Origin: Monoplex corrugatus
Lineage: Eukaryota > Mollusca > Gastropoda > Littorinimorpha > Ranellidae
Reading direction: 5' to 3'
NCBI GenBank assembly: GCA_030674185.1
Contig: JAPXFY010000031.1
Span: forward strand, 46,884,507-46,948,506
Length of the DNA: 64,000 nt
The first letter of the stretch is position 1; every line of letters begins with the position of its first letter. Below, piece by piece: positions 21,525 to 30,614 of the stretch. The position numbers and the translations under genes were made by a program. The notes below the pieces were generated by a model. It was not told the DNA's origin. It ran no database searches and saw nothing but the letters and a program-made list of their open reading frames with translations.

Positions 21525-21760
21525 CTTATTTTCTAAGACAATATAAAAATGAAACATACTAAACATTTTAACTTCTTTTCTACGCACAATATAAAAATGA
21601 AACATACTAAACATTTAAACTTCTTTTCTAAGCACAATGTACAAAATAAACGTGTTAAACATTTAAATTCATTTTCTGAGCACAATATAAAAAAGAAACG
21701 TATTAAACATGTATTTCCTAAGCACAATATACAAAAGAAATGTATTAAACAAAATATTTA
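21525..21760. repeat. diverged tandem repeat, ~48-bp unit, five copies
   Basis: Unit 'cacaatataaaaatgaaacatactaaacatttaaacttcttttctaag', with increasing divergence to the right. Confidence 0.88.
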
Positions 21761-21764
21761 CAAC

Positions 21765-22425
21765 CCCTTTTCTAACACAAAACCAGATAAGTTTTCATAT
21801 CTTATTTCATCAAGACACATATGTTTTTCTAAATCTATTTTTGTCTAACACAAATATAAACAATTCTGCCATTTTATACCATCAAGACACACAATTTTCA
21901 TGGCTTTTTTTCCGAGATAAAAAACACACAACAATTATTAGCACTCGTTTTTCAACGATACAAAAACAAAAATTCCCATCACATCTTTTATGGAACAAAA
22001 CGCAAAGTATTAAACAAATACAATAAGCATGAATCTTCCCATGATAACGGCCATACTCCATATCACACACAAGCCAACCCAACCAACAATCCTTGACAAT
22101 AAACAAAAAATCATGTTCTTAAAGCCAGACCATCTCACAACTATGCACCAACAAACACAGTGTTAATTTGTAAACAGTAGGCAACAAGTGTATATATATA
22201 TATATATAGTCTGCTATTGGAATGATTAATTCTCTTTTTACCTGAGTGCAGTCAACTGGTTCTTTTGGTGAATCAGCTGGAAAAACATGAATGTACCAAC
22301 AATGGTTGAAAGGAATACTGAACGCCCTGAGTGGCCAGGTCAGAGACGATGTCCTATGTCATGAAAAAGTAGCAACGTTTTCAGCTGTGATGTAAGTGCT
22401 AAACGATTGAAAAGACTCACACAGT
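21765..22425. other. AT-rich stretch, no gene recognised
   Basis: Contains a short (TA)n run at 22190-22207 and nothing else I can name. Confidence 0.4.
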
Positions 22426-22426
22426 A

Positions 22427-22445
22427 CACACACACACGCACGCAC

Positions 22446-22507
<62 letters not shown>
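22427..22507. repeat. (CA)n microsatellite
   Basis: About 80 bp of CA with a few CG interruptions at the left edge. Confidence 0.95.
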
Positions 22508-22509
<2 letters not shown>

Positions 22510-22510
<1 letters not shown>

Positions 22511-22895
22511 GTCCAACATGTACCCCCTCGATTTACCAGGCCCAACAGTTTTATATTCCCTGCTTTGTAAGTGAGACCTACTGTTAACAAGAAATACCAC
22601 GAGGGTGCTGGATGGGACCCAGAGCATCAATACCTCACCACTCTCCAGACAATCGCCTAAACTCCTGATGCCACTTGACAGCCATGTCACCAAGCAAAGT
22701 GGGTGGAGGGTGGGGGGCTGTCCATGCACTGCATGACATTTCGGACCCAGTCATCAGTTGCCTTGTTTAAAAACTGAACGGCAAGGTGGGGAGATGACAA
22801 ACCCCGGGAATATCGCCACACAACACACACCAACCAGGTCCAGCCCAGCCACCAGACCAAGAGAGAATGGAAGAGCCCTCTCTCGCCCCATTCTG
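22510..22895. other. unassigned stretch
   Basis: Higher GC than its surroundings. A reverse frame covers about 75 codons (to 22729), but the codon pattern is unconvincing and no splice sites frame it. Confidence 0.3.
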
Positions 22896-22898
22896 GTC

Positions 22899-23089
22899 TT
22901 AACCCTTTGACACCCGCACCCTATCCACCAACTGCAAAAACTTAACCTTTTGACTCCCTCACCCTGTCCACCCTCTCTCTGCAGGAAGCTGGTGGATATG
23001 GTGAGGGAATCAAATGGTTTGGTTTTTGCTTTGCTAGCATAGTTGACAATACAATGCTAGTGGACAAGGTGCGGGAGTCAAAGGGTTAA
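22899..23089. mobile_element. TTAA-flanked foldback MITE, copy 2
   Basis: TTAACCCTTTGACACCCGC to GCGGGAGTCAAAGGGTTAA. A nested inner unit starts at 'aacttaaccttttgactccc' and ends, mutated, at 'gggaatcaaatggtttgg'. The long arm with 'gctttgctagcatagttgacaa' is on the right here, opposite to copy 5. Confidence 0.85.
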
Positions 23090-23094
23090 TCTCT

Positions 23095-23345
23095 CTTTCG
23101 GGCTGCCTGCCCTGCCACCAGCTCATATAGCTGCCGGCTCATTTCCCTTTACTATAATCTCAACAGCAGTCGGAGGCTCCCAATGTTGCTGTACCACAAC
23201 CACAGGGCTTGTTCACTGAGGGAGATCAGGAAAAATCTCCATCATTTTACAAATCAGGCAGATGTGTTTAGGGGGATCGAACCCAGAACCTTCCGCCTGG
23301 AAGTCCAACGTTTATCGTCTTGAATGCCAGGCCCATCAAGCATAT
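23095..23345 (-). mobile_element. tRNA-derived SINE, minus strand
   Basis: Reverse complement: GTTGGACTTCCAGGCGGAAG, then a B-box GGTTCTGGGTTCGATCCCCC, then TGGAGATTTTTCCTGATCTCC. That order (tRNA-like head, then a body starting with a GGAGAT…ATCTCC hairpin) is shared with the SINE at 48655-49060. The distal body runs to about 23095 next to MITE copy 2. Confidence 0.65.
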
Positions 23346-23362
23346 TGCATCGTATTCCCTGC

Positions 23363-23529
23363 TTAACCCTTCGACTCCTGTACCCTGTCCAACAACTGCA
23401 AAAACTTAACCCTTTGATCCCCTCACCCTATCCACCAGCTTCATGTAAGAAGCTGGAGGATAGGGTGAGGGGGTCAAAGAGTTAAAGTTTTTGCAGCCAG
23501 TGGACATAGTGTGGGTATCAAAGGGTTAA
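23363..23529. mobile_element. TTAA-flanked foldback MITE, copy 3
   Basis: TTAACCCTTCGACTCCTG to GTATCAAAGGGTTAA, with an inner palindrome centred near 23440 (CACCCTATCCACCAGC… / …GCTGGAGGATAGGGTG). Confidence 0.85.
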
Positions 23530-24060
23530 AAGGGGTAGGGCATAGGAATCATTCTTTACTGTCCTCAAAATATGAAGTTTAACTTGAAGAAATGAACCAA
23601 GTATAACCCAAACATTAGTGAGGAAAAAAGCCTCACAATCTAAAAACATGTTAATGCACAAAGTTCAAGAAACTAAAAAAAACAACACTTTAGAGTAATA
23701 GGGGTTAAACAGATGAAAAAATAAATCACCAAAAATATATGAAAAGGAAAGAAAACAAACAAACAAACAAAAGCAATGACAAAAAAACAAGCATAATTTG
23801 AGTGTTTCTGAAATCATCTCCTAACATTACTTGGTCAATAGTACAGTGAACTATTTTCTTGGCAGGAAAAGTGTTAAAATGTAGGATATGCATTCTGTCA
23901 GAATTTGGAAGCAAACCATAACAAAATGACAGGGAAAAGACATTTTAAGATATATGATAATAAGTACAATAATGCAGAGTATTAAAACAGTTAATAAATC
24001 ATAACATAATAAAGTATTATTATAAACAACACAAAAAGAAAACACTGAAATGAATAAGAA
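23530..24060. other. AT-rich stretch, no gene recognised
   Basis: Includes (AAAC)n at 23754-23772. 'cctctgcattattgtacttattatcat' and its reverse complement recur at 24500 and 24905, so part of this segment is itself an old repeat. Confidence 0.4.
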
Positions 24061-24450
24061 AAAATACGAAAGAAGAATACGAGCGCGTATTTAACCCTTT
24101 GACTACCGCACCCTGTCCACTAGCATCTCTCATTGTCAACCATGTTAGCAAAGCAAAAACATAACCTTTTGATTCCCTCACCCTATCCACCAGCTGTCTA
24201 GAGGAAGCTGGTGGATAGGGTGAGTGAGTCAAAGGGTTACATTTTTTGCAGTTGGTGGATAGGATGTGGGAGTCAAAGGGTTAATACAACAAGACATTCA
24301 TTTCAGTACAAGTGTGACTGCCTGCATTCAAGCAAACAGGAACCAGACAAAAACACAAAAAAAGAATATAATCTTCTTTCGTATTTTTTTCTGATTCACT
24401 TCAGTGTTGTATTCTTCTTTCGTGTTTTTTTTTTCTGGTTCCTGTTTGGG
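24061..24450. repeat. PLE-tail-like dispersed repeat interrupted by MITE copy 4
   Basis: 'acgaaagaagaatacgagcgcgtatTTAA' then, after the MITE, 'TTAAtacaacaagac…caagtgtgactgcctgcattcaagcaaacaggaaccag'. The uninterrupted form is at 13425-13460 and, inverted, at 25175-25260. A second inverted arm ('tcttctttcgtg…ctggttcctg') lies at 24410-24448. Confidence 0.7.
24091..24284. mobile_element. TTAA-flanked foldback MITE, copy 4
   Basis: TTAACCCTTTGACTACCGC to GTGGGAGTCAAAGGGTTAA. Removing it with one TTAA gives 'gcgtatTTAAtacaacaag', which is exactly the unoccupied sequence at 13443-13460. Confidence 0.92.
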
Positions 24451-24644
24451 TTGTTAGTAATAATACTTCATTATGTTATGATTTATTACTGTTTTAATAC
24501 TCTGCATTATTGTACTTATTATCATAAATCTTCTTGTTCAATACTCCTTAAAGCGATGGCAGAGGCAGCAGAAAGGAGCTCAAGCTGGATCTGGGCAAGG
24601 AGGAACCAAAAGTGAACTTCATAAGGATTAAATTCCCTAGAGAT

Positions 24645-24900
24645 GATGTGTGCCCCGTTAGCACATTGGTAAAACCGCGTACCGCAGTTCTGAAGCGCAG
24701 AATCGCCCAGGTTCGCTCCCCGGCGTGGGAAAAATAAAAATAAAAATAGACAACAGCAGAAGGGCATCCAGGAGTCATGACCTGGATGTGGCCCGGCCCC
24801 CCGAGAGTGTAAGGAATTCAGGGCCGAAACACTTGTCTAAAGGGGGTTACTTCTCTGAAGACCTTCTGTTGTCTAGCTCTCCCTAGAGTTTCTTTCTACC
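24645..24900 (+). mobile_element. tRNA-derived SINE, plus strand
   Basis: A-box TTAGCACATTGG (24658-24669), B-box GGTTCGCTCC (24711-24720), then an A-rich 'gggaaaaataaaaataaaaata' linker. Spacing and sequence fit a Pol III internal promoter. The body ('ccaggagtcatgacctggatgtggcccggcc') follows. A functional tRNA is unlikely because the 5' and 3' ends do not pair well. Confidence 0.65.
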
Positions 24901-24904
24901 TCTG

Positions 24905-25270
24905 CATTATTGTACTTATTATCATAAATCTTCCATTTCTTACCCACTGGACGAGGTGGCAGGGAAGTTTTAAGTCCCGTTTTTATTATCCATTGTTTGG
25001 TGTCTGTGATCTGTCTGTGACCGTGTGTTCGTGCTTGACAAAGGCTAGTTGGCCGAAAATTTGCGCTTGTTTTGTTTTGTCTTGTTGGAGACGCGCTTAC
25101 ATTGGTTTTCTTGTTCTTCTGGTTTGTGTTTGCTTGGGCGCGGGCAGTCAAACTTGTTTTGGATCTTATAAATCTTCTTGTTGTATTAAATACGCATTCG
25201 TATTCTTCTTTCGTGTTTTTTCTGGTTCCTGTTTGCTTGAACGCGGGCAGTCACACTTGTACTGAAATGA
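24905..25270 (+). repeat. PLE-tail-like dispersed repeat with hammerhead-like motif
   Basis: 'ccactggacgaggtggcagggaagttttaa…attgtttggtgtctgtgatctg…' recurs at 35598-35770 and partly at 36020-36190. A hammerhead-like string sits at 25034-25057 (CTTGACAAA, GGCT-AGTT-GGCC, GAAA). The end 'ttgttgtattaaatacgcattc…ctggttcctgtttgcttgaacgcgggcag' is the reverse of the 24290-24340 block. Attribution to a Penelope-like element is inference from this motif. Confidence 0.55.
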
Positions 25271-25654
25271 ATGATAATGCTTGATGCGAAAAGAAGTTGG
25301 AACAAAATGAAACAAAATCATGGAGCTAAAACTTAAAAAAGAGAAACTAAAATCTAAGATAATGCACATCAAACAGAAGCTAAATGCATCTTGTTCGTTT
25401 CCCTTGTAAAACTTCACTGTGCAAATCTTGTGACCCACAGAACCTGGCAAACTTATCCTTAATATGTATTCATAAATATTCATAAACTGCGTAGAACTGG
25501 TGACCCGTTATTTGGTTAAAATTTTTTATCTAAAACACATCCAGACAAGAATATCCTAAACCACAACATCCACACACCGCCAGACATTATGGACAATTCA
25601 CAAATACACATACATAATTCCATAATCATTGGCAACTTTGAGTGATATTCTCCG

Positions 25655-25925
25655 TGAATATTCTCTTGCTATTTCCATAATTCATTTTGGAATATTTCCA
25701 AAGAGAATATTTTGAATAATATTTCCATAATTCTATTTTGTGGAATATTTCAAAAGAATATTTCGAATAATATTTCCATAATTCTATTTGTGTGGAATAT
25801 TTCCAAAGAGAATATTTGAATAATATTCCATAATTCTATTTGTGTGGAATATTTCCAAAGAGAATATTTTGAAATATTTCATAATCTTGTGTGGAATATT
25901 CCAAAGGATTTGATATTCAATGATG
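25655..25925. repeat. diverged tandem repeat, ~60-bp unit, about four copies
   Basis: Unit 'ccataattctatttgtgtggaatatttccaaagagaatattttgaataatattt', shortening to the right. Confidence 0.85.
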
Positions 25926-25984
25926 TAATTCAAGAAATATTACAAGACAAGAAAAGAAAAAAGTAAAAAAACACTGGCCATGAG

Positions 25985-26198
25985 TCACGCAGCAAGAACA
26001 CGGACCTCATGGCAACCATCTTTCCAGGAAAAACAGTGGCAAAAAGAAAGAAAGGCAGACCTCCAATCTCATACATCGAGAACATAACCAACATCAGTGA
26101 AGCGTAAATATTCAAGATATTGTCCACAAAAGTCAAGACAGAGCGGCCTGGAGGGAGATGGTGGCATCCAGATGTGCAGCGGCCAACCGAACCCAGTG
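25985..26198 (+). pseudogene. LINE C-terminal fragment (second LINE family)
   Basis: Encodes KTVAKRKKGRPPISYIENIT and, after a frameshift, DRAAWREMVASRCAAANRTQ followed by a stop. These are the terminal motifs of an endonuclease-reverse-transcriptase family distinct from the GKLEGKR…ANAMRQGT family. The internal stop after ISEA and the frameshift show it is dead. Confidence 0.75.
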
Positions 26199-26284
26199 AC
26201 ACTGACAGATGAGACATGAGTGGTATACGTACCACTTTTGTATACATCACAGTTATAATCAGAACCTACCACTGAATCCAATTA

Positions 26285-26782
26285 CCGTAAAGTTCAGGCT
26301 ATAAGCCACAACTTTTTTCCCCAGCTTTAACCCTTGCGGCTTAAAAAACATTGCGGCTTATTTGCGGATTTTCCCAATCCCAGAAGCGTCACGTTCTCGT
26401 CTATTCTTAGCTTCTCTTTAACTCACCAAAATCGTGTTTACCGTTCATGAATTTTTCGGTGGGCTCCATATTAAAGTGTTAACTGTTCACGTTAAAGTGT
26501 TAACTGTTAACTGTTCACGTTTTTTGTTAAATCAAATCCGCACACATTGCAGCATTTGGATCTGTATTCAGATCTGCTCTGCTCAAGCGTACACCCTCAT
26601 CATGCCGAAAACGTGACGTAATGCCTATGAAGCAGCCTTCAAGTTGAAGGCAATCGACCTGGCCATTGAAAAAGTGCGGCTTATAAACCAGTGCGTCTTA
26701 TGTGTGAATATAGTTCAAATTTTTTTATAATTTAGTGGGTGTGCCTTATATACCAGAGCGCCCAATAGCCCGAACATTACAG
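26285..26782 (+). mobile_element. pogo/Tigger-like non-autonomous transposon, 498 bp
   Basis: Terminal repeats CCGTAAAGTTCAGGCTATAA (left) and, reverse-complemented, CTGTAATGTTCGGGCTATTG (right), bounded by TA at 26283-26284 and 26783-26784. Inside, 26602-26690 encodes MPKT*RNAYEAAFKLKAIDL in one frame, a remnant of the N-terminal DNA-binding domain of pogo-type transposases (typically …YDAAFKLK…). Most of the transposase is deleted. Family placement rests on termini, TA site and that remnant. Confidence 0.82.
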
Positions 26783-26829
26783 TATCTTTAGCACTGCACT
26801 GTAACATATACCACTACAAGTTCTATTAC

Positions 26830-27155
26830 TTTCACTTCCTCCACTGGCTGCCTGTTTCTCACAGAATTTCATACAAAATCAACACAGTATAATACAAGTG
26901 TGCTGACGGTATTGCACCTGTTTATCTTCGTGACGGACCACTTCCAAATATACACCCTTACCCAACCTCTCCATTCTGATTCTGATGCTACGTGTTTACA
27001 AATCCCTCGATACAGATGTGCCACAGTTGGTCACCGCTCTTTTTCTGTGTCTGGTCTGTATGACTGGAACAAGCTTCCCTTGTCTGTTCGACAGTCACAT
27101 ACTCTTGTCTTCTTTCAAGTCTGGCTTGAAGACGTACTTTTTGTTCAGCAGTGAT
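26830..27155 (+). pseudogene. LINE reverse transcriptase C-terminus (Jockey/CR1-like)
   Basis: Encodes LHWLPVSHRISYKIN and, frame-shifted, IPRYRCATVGHRSFSVSGLY followed by DWNKLPLSVRQSHTL and FKSGLKTYFLF. These match the conserved tail of many LINE RTs (…HWLPV.RI.YK…, …RSFS…WN.LP…). Several indels are present. Plus strand. Confidence 0.8.
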
Positions 27156-27194
27156 TTCCCCCCAGTGAGTTCGCAGAAAAGGGATGACAGCCAA

Positions 27195-27308
27195 CAGGCC
27201 AGCATCGGCATACACATGCGACCGCTGCGACAGAGACTGCCTCTCTCGCATTGGTCTCTCCAGTCACAGGCGACGCTGCTTGGACCAAGCAGACAGCCCA
27301 TCTAGACA
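27195..27308 (+). pseudogene. LINE C-terminal zinc-finger-like fragment
   Basis: In one frame: ASAYTCDRCDRDCLSRIGLS, then SHRRRCLDQADSPSRH and a stop. The CDRC…HRRRC arrangement and SRIGLxSHxRxC are typical endings of endonuclease-RT LINE proteins. It follows the preceding fragment by 40 bp, but those fragments usually belong to different LINE families, so this is probably a separate insertion. Confidence 0.65.
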
Positions 27309-27626
27309 TTAGAACGGATGTACTTTGTCCATGGTCAGCCATGACCGAGGGAGGCCTACTACTGATTTCCCCCTCTGTGTTGCCCCCTGTCCTGTCCTAC
27401 TCCCCTCCTATATTCCCCTGTGTGTGTTTGTACGCTTGAGTTTTTGTCACTGCCGGTGAATGCTTTGGTGAATGATGAAAGTGCATGCTTTCATTCGTTT
27501 TATATATCGAAATCTGACGCCATATGAATATCATTATCATCATTAATATACTACATTTCCAGTTTACAAACAATACACCATATACATGTATTGAGGTCTG
27601 ATGCTACATGAATGTCATTATTACCA

Positions 27627-27923
27627 TTAACCCTCTGACTCCCGCACCCTGTCCACCAGCATCCTGCATTGCCAACTATGCCATCAAAACAAAAACTTAA
27701 CCCTTTGATTTCCTCACCCTGTCAACCAGCATCATGCATTGCAAACCATGCCATCAAAACAAAAACTTAACCCTTTGATTCCCTCACCCTATCCACCAAC
27801 TTCCTGCAGGAAGTTGGTGGATGGGTGAGGAAATCAAAGGGTTAAAGCTGTTGGACAGGGTGAGGGAATCAAAGGGTTAAGTTTTTGCAGTTGGTGCATA
27901 GGCTGCGGGAGCCAAAGGGTTAA
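27627..27923. mobile_element. TTAA-flanked foldback MITE, copy 5 (two inner units)
   Basis: Outer ends TTAACCCTCTGACTCCCGC and GCGGGAGCCAAAGGGTTAA. Left arm modules ('caccagcat-c-tgcattg-…accatgc-a-caaaacaaaaac') occur twice, each followed by TTAA. The core CACCCTATCCACCAACTTCC / GGAAGTTGGTGGATGGGTG is a near-perfect palindrome. An extra right arm ('ttaaagctgttggacagggtg') is present. The flanks match an unoccupied relative at 27549-27590 (…cattaatata…ctccagtttacaaacaatac-). Confidence 0.92.
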
Positions 27924-27959
27924 TATACCATATCTCCAGTTTACAAACAATACATCACA

Positions 27960-28290
27960 CACATACACAGTAAACATGGAAATTAAAAAAAAAAGATATA
28001 AATGGTCTTCTGATCAAGTGATATGCAGCATTATTCACTCATTGTAAGTACAATCAAACTTAAAACAAGTGACAAAGTTTGTTGTTCAAAGCGGTGTAAA
28101 CAAATCATAGTCATGATCTCTTTAAAGTCATTACCGCTAACATCCATTTCAAATAATTGTGACTATTATTTACCAAGCCTGGCAAACGAATTAATCATCT
28201 CATCATGCAGCCGTACACTGAAGTAATCTCATAATTGTATATCACAATGGTTAACACTGATGATATGTATACAAGCTACAGCTAGATATT
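27960..28290. other. AT-rich stretch, no gene recognised
   Basis: A 67-codon forward frame (28023-28226) is open, with AT-ending codons and no splice context. Nothing supports it as coding. Confidence 0.4.
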
Positions 28291-28294
28291 GTCA

Positions 28295-28650
28295 ACCAAG
28301 TGATATCAAAAATGAAATGCAAAAAGCAAACAAAAATAAATTATCAACCAGTGATATTAGAAATGAAATGCAAAAAGCAAACAAAAATAAATTATCAATC
28401 AGTGATATTAGAAATGACATGCAAAAAGCAAACAAAAATAAATTATCAACCAGTGATATTAGAAATGACATGCAAAAAGCAAACAAAAATAAATTATCAA
28501 CCAGTGATATTAGAAATGAAATGCAAAAAGCCAGCAAAAATAAATTATCAACCAGTGATATTAGAAATGAAATGCAAAAAGCAAACAAAATTAAATTATC
28601 AACCAAGTGATATTAGAAATGACATGCAAAAATCAAACAAAAATACATAA
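28295..28650. repeat. tandem repeat, 51-bp unit, about seven copies
   Basis: Unit ACCAGTGATATTAGAAATGA + AATGCAAAAAGCAAACAAAA + ATAAATTATCA. 51 bp equals 17 codons, so all frames stay open (e.g. SDIRNEMQKANKNKLST repeated). The openness follows from unit length and A-richness and is not evidence of a protein. Confidence 0.95.
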
Positions 28651-28683
28651 GAAATAAGAGGGAAGCAGGGAGAATTTTCATAA

Positions 28684-28837
28684 TACAATCAAAGGACATA
28701 ACTCTTGAGAATTGTCTCCCAAGTTGTACAGAACTTCTCAAATCTAACACAGTTTGCGCTACCTCAAACTTGGTTAGATTTGAGAAGTTCTATACAACTT
28801 GGGAGACAATTCTCAAGAGTTATGTCCTTTGATTGTA
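28684..28837. repeat. long hairpin: 65-bp near-perfect inverted repeat, 24-nt loop
   Basis: Arms 28684-28748 and 28773-28837 differ at one position only (GTACAG against GTATAG). The arm begins TACAATCAAAGGACATAACT. The ends are TA…TA, so this may be a foldback element with TA target preference; pre-miRNA-like folding is the alternative. Confidence 0.92.
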
Positions 28838-28844
28838 AAAATAC

Positions 28845-29600
28845 ATAAATTTACAACTAACTGAATCAGTTCATACCGACAATTTATACTGTAATACATA
28901 AACACACACAGTAGCAACAAACTCAAGTAGTACATACTGACAATTTGTAACAATAAATGGTAAATAAATGCATACATAAACAACTAAATAGATCAGTACA
29001 TACAGTCTATAACTTTTATGGATAGATATAAACGGTAAATAAAATGGTAAATAAATACATACATTAACAACTACACAGATTAGTACATACAGTTTATAAC
29101 TGTAATGGGTAGATGTGAAATACTGAAATGTGCTTTCTCAGAAGAATGTTAGGAGTTCCTTGGACAGGAAAGAAAACAAACGAGACAATCTTCAAAGAGA
29201 CAAACACAAAAAAAAATCAATAAAGAAAATTATGAAAAGACGAACATTTACATGACATTTTATGAGGCAAGAGAAATTCGAGCACCTAGTCACAACATGA
29301 AAGCTAGAGGGGAAAAAGAGCAGCTGGCAGACCCAGGGAGAAAATATTTACACAGTTTTGCAGAGTGGATAGGGACAAAAATGTAGAACATATTTCTGCA
29401 GTGAGAAAAGTTAGATTCATAAGGAGGGCCATGATCACCAATGCCATGCACATGGTACATGACAATGATGATGAATATGTAAATAAATGCACATATTAAC
29501 AATTAACTCAATCAGTATTTACTGATAATTTGTAACTGTAATACGTAAATATATGCACATATAAGCAACAATCTCGATCAATCCATGCATGCAATTTATA
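28845..29600. repeat. diverged tandem repeat split by a LINE insertion
   Basis: Units of about 90-100 bp ('aataaatgcatacataaacaact-a-agatcagtacatacag-ttataactgtaat') fill 28845-29116 and resume at 29475-29600. The intervening 29117-29474 is an RTE-like LINE tail. Confidence 0.75.
29117..29474 (+). pseudogene. RTE-like LINE 3' fragment
   Basis: Begins at the TEMCFLRRMLGVPWTGKK motif and runs through 'gacattttatgaggcaag', 'gcacctagtcacaac' and 'atgatcaccaatgccatg' to an ATGATGATG-like tail. Stops are frequent. Confidence 0.8.
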
Positions 29601-29709
29601 ACTGTATTTATCAGCAGTATTCATCTTGAGACAGCCCTCAGACGAGTGGAGTTGCCAATCTGGAAAACCATACACCAACAACAGCAACCTCCATTCATCC
29701 CTTAAACCA

Positions 29710-29733
29710 CCCACCCCACACACACACACACGC

Positions 29734-29786
<53 letters not shown>
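29710..29786. repeat. (CA)n microsatellite
   Basis: CA run with two CG interruptions, directly before the left end of a TIR element. Confidence 0.95.
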
Positions 29787-29789
<3 letters not shown>

Positions 29790-29921
29790 AATATGTGACC
29801 TCCCACCACGAAATCAGTCTTAACTAGCATTTTGGGCATTCTGAGATATACATATCACTGGAAAGTGTACATTCTGCTGATTATTTTGGTACTTGAATAA
29901 AGCTTGTACTAAAAAAAATGC

Positions 29922-30554
29922 AGTACCCAAGAGGCAAAAGACAAGGAGACAAACCACCTGAAAAAAGTGCTCACCATCTCGGGCTACAAAAAGTGGGCCT
30001 GGAACAGCCCGGGAGGCAGGAAATCCAACACCGCATCCCAACAGCCAGTGAAACAACACCAGCGCAAGGGACACATCACCATCCCATACGTAGGAGGTGT
30101 GAGTGACGCTCTGTCCAGAAAGATCAGAAAACTGGGGGTGGCTGTACATTCCAAACCTTCCAACACCATACGCAGCCAGCTGGTCACCCCCAAGGACAAA
30201 ACCAGCAAACTCGACAAAGCTGGCATTATATACAGAATAGACTGCCAGGACTGTAACCAACATTATGTCGGTGAAACTGAACGCCCCCTTCAGAAGAGAC
30301 TAACAGAACACAAGAGGGACTCTTCTCCAGTAGGAGCTCACCTACACGCCGAAAAACATCAATTCAGTGCGGACAATGTCAACATCCTGGACAGAGAAAA
30401 TAAGTGGTTCCAGCGAGGAGTCAAGGAGGCCATCTACATCACAGCCACCAACCCCCCGCTCAACAGGGACCGGGGCCGTTACACCCTGCCCCCGGTGTAC
30501 CATTCTCTGATTCGATCTCGTGAACTGGGTTCATCCCATGTTCGCGAGATCTGA
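29922..30554 (+). pseudogene. PLE C-terminal fragment with GIY-YIG endonuclease
   Basis: The open frame runs from the insertion edge (…QEAKDKETNHLKKVL…) to TGA at 30552-30554 without a stop. TIPYVGGVSDALSRKIRKL precedes the endonuclease GIIYRIDCQDCNQHYVGETE (~residues 105-125 of the fragment), then RPLQKRLTEHKRD, a conserved H (HLHAEKH) and EAIYITATNPPLNRDRG with the catalytic Glu and Asn. The reverse transcriptase part is lost by truncation. Sequence is clean, so the insertion looks young. Confidence 0.88.
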
Positions 30555-30584
30555 GTAGAGATTCACGCAGACAGCATTAGAGCG

Positions 30585-30614
30585 CTGACGAATATGGCGA
30601 GAACGCCATCGAAA
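30585..30614 (+). ncRNA. hammerhead-ribozyme-like core in PLE 3' UTR
   Basis: CTGACGA (30585-30591), then AT, a perfect hairpin ATGGCG-AGAA-CGCCAT, C, and GAAA (30611-30614). This matches the catalytic CUGANGA / stem II / GAAA arrangement. The following GCTAC…GTAGC hairpin may be a third stem, but the expected cleavage-site nucleotides after it do not fit well. PLEs are known to carry hammerhead motifs; activity here is uncertain. Confidence 0.45.

Noticed and set aside
22340..22729. 129-codon reverse frame
   Set aside because: Includes the CA tract in frame; the remainder has no convincing codon bias or known motif.
24658..24735. Possible functional tRNA gene
   Set aside because: A and B boxes are good, but the ends do not form an acceptor stem and an A-rich linker plus SINE body follows; called a tRNA-derived SINE.
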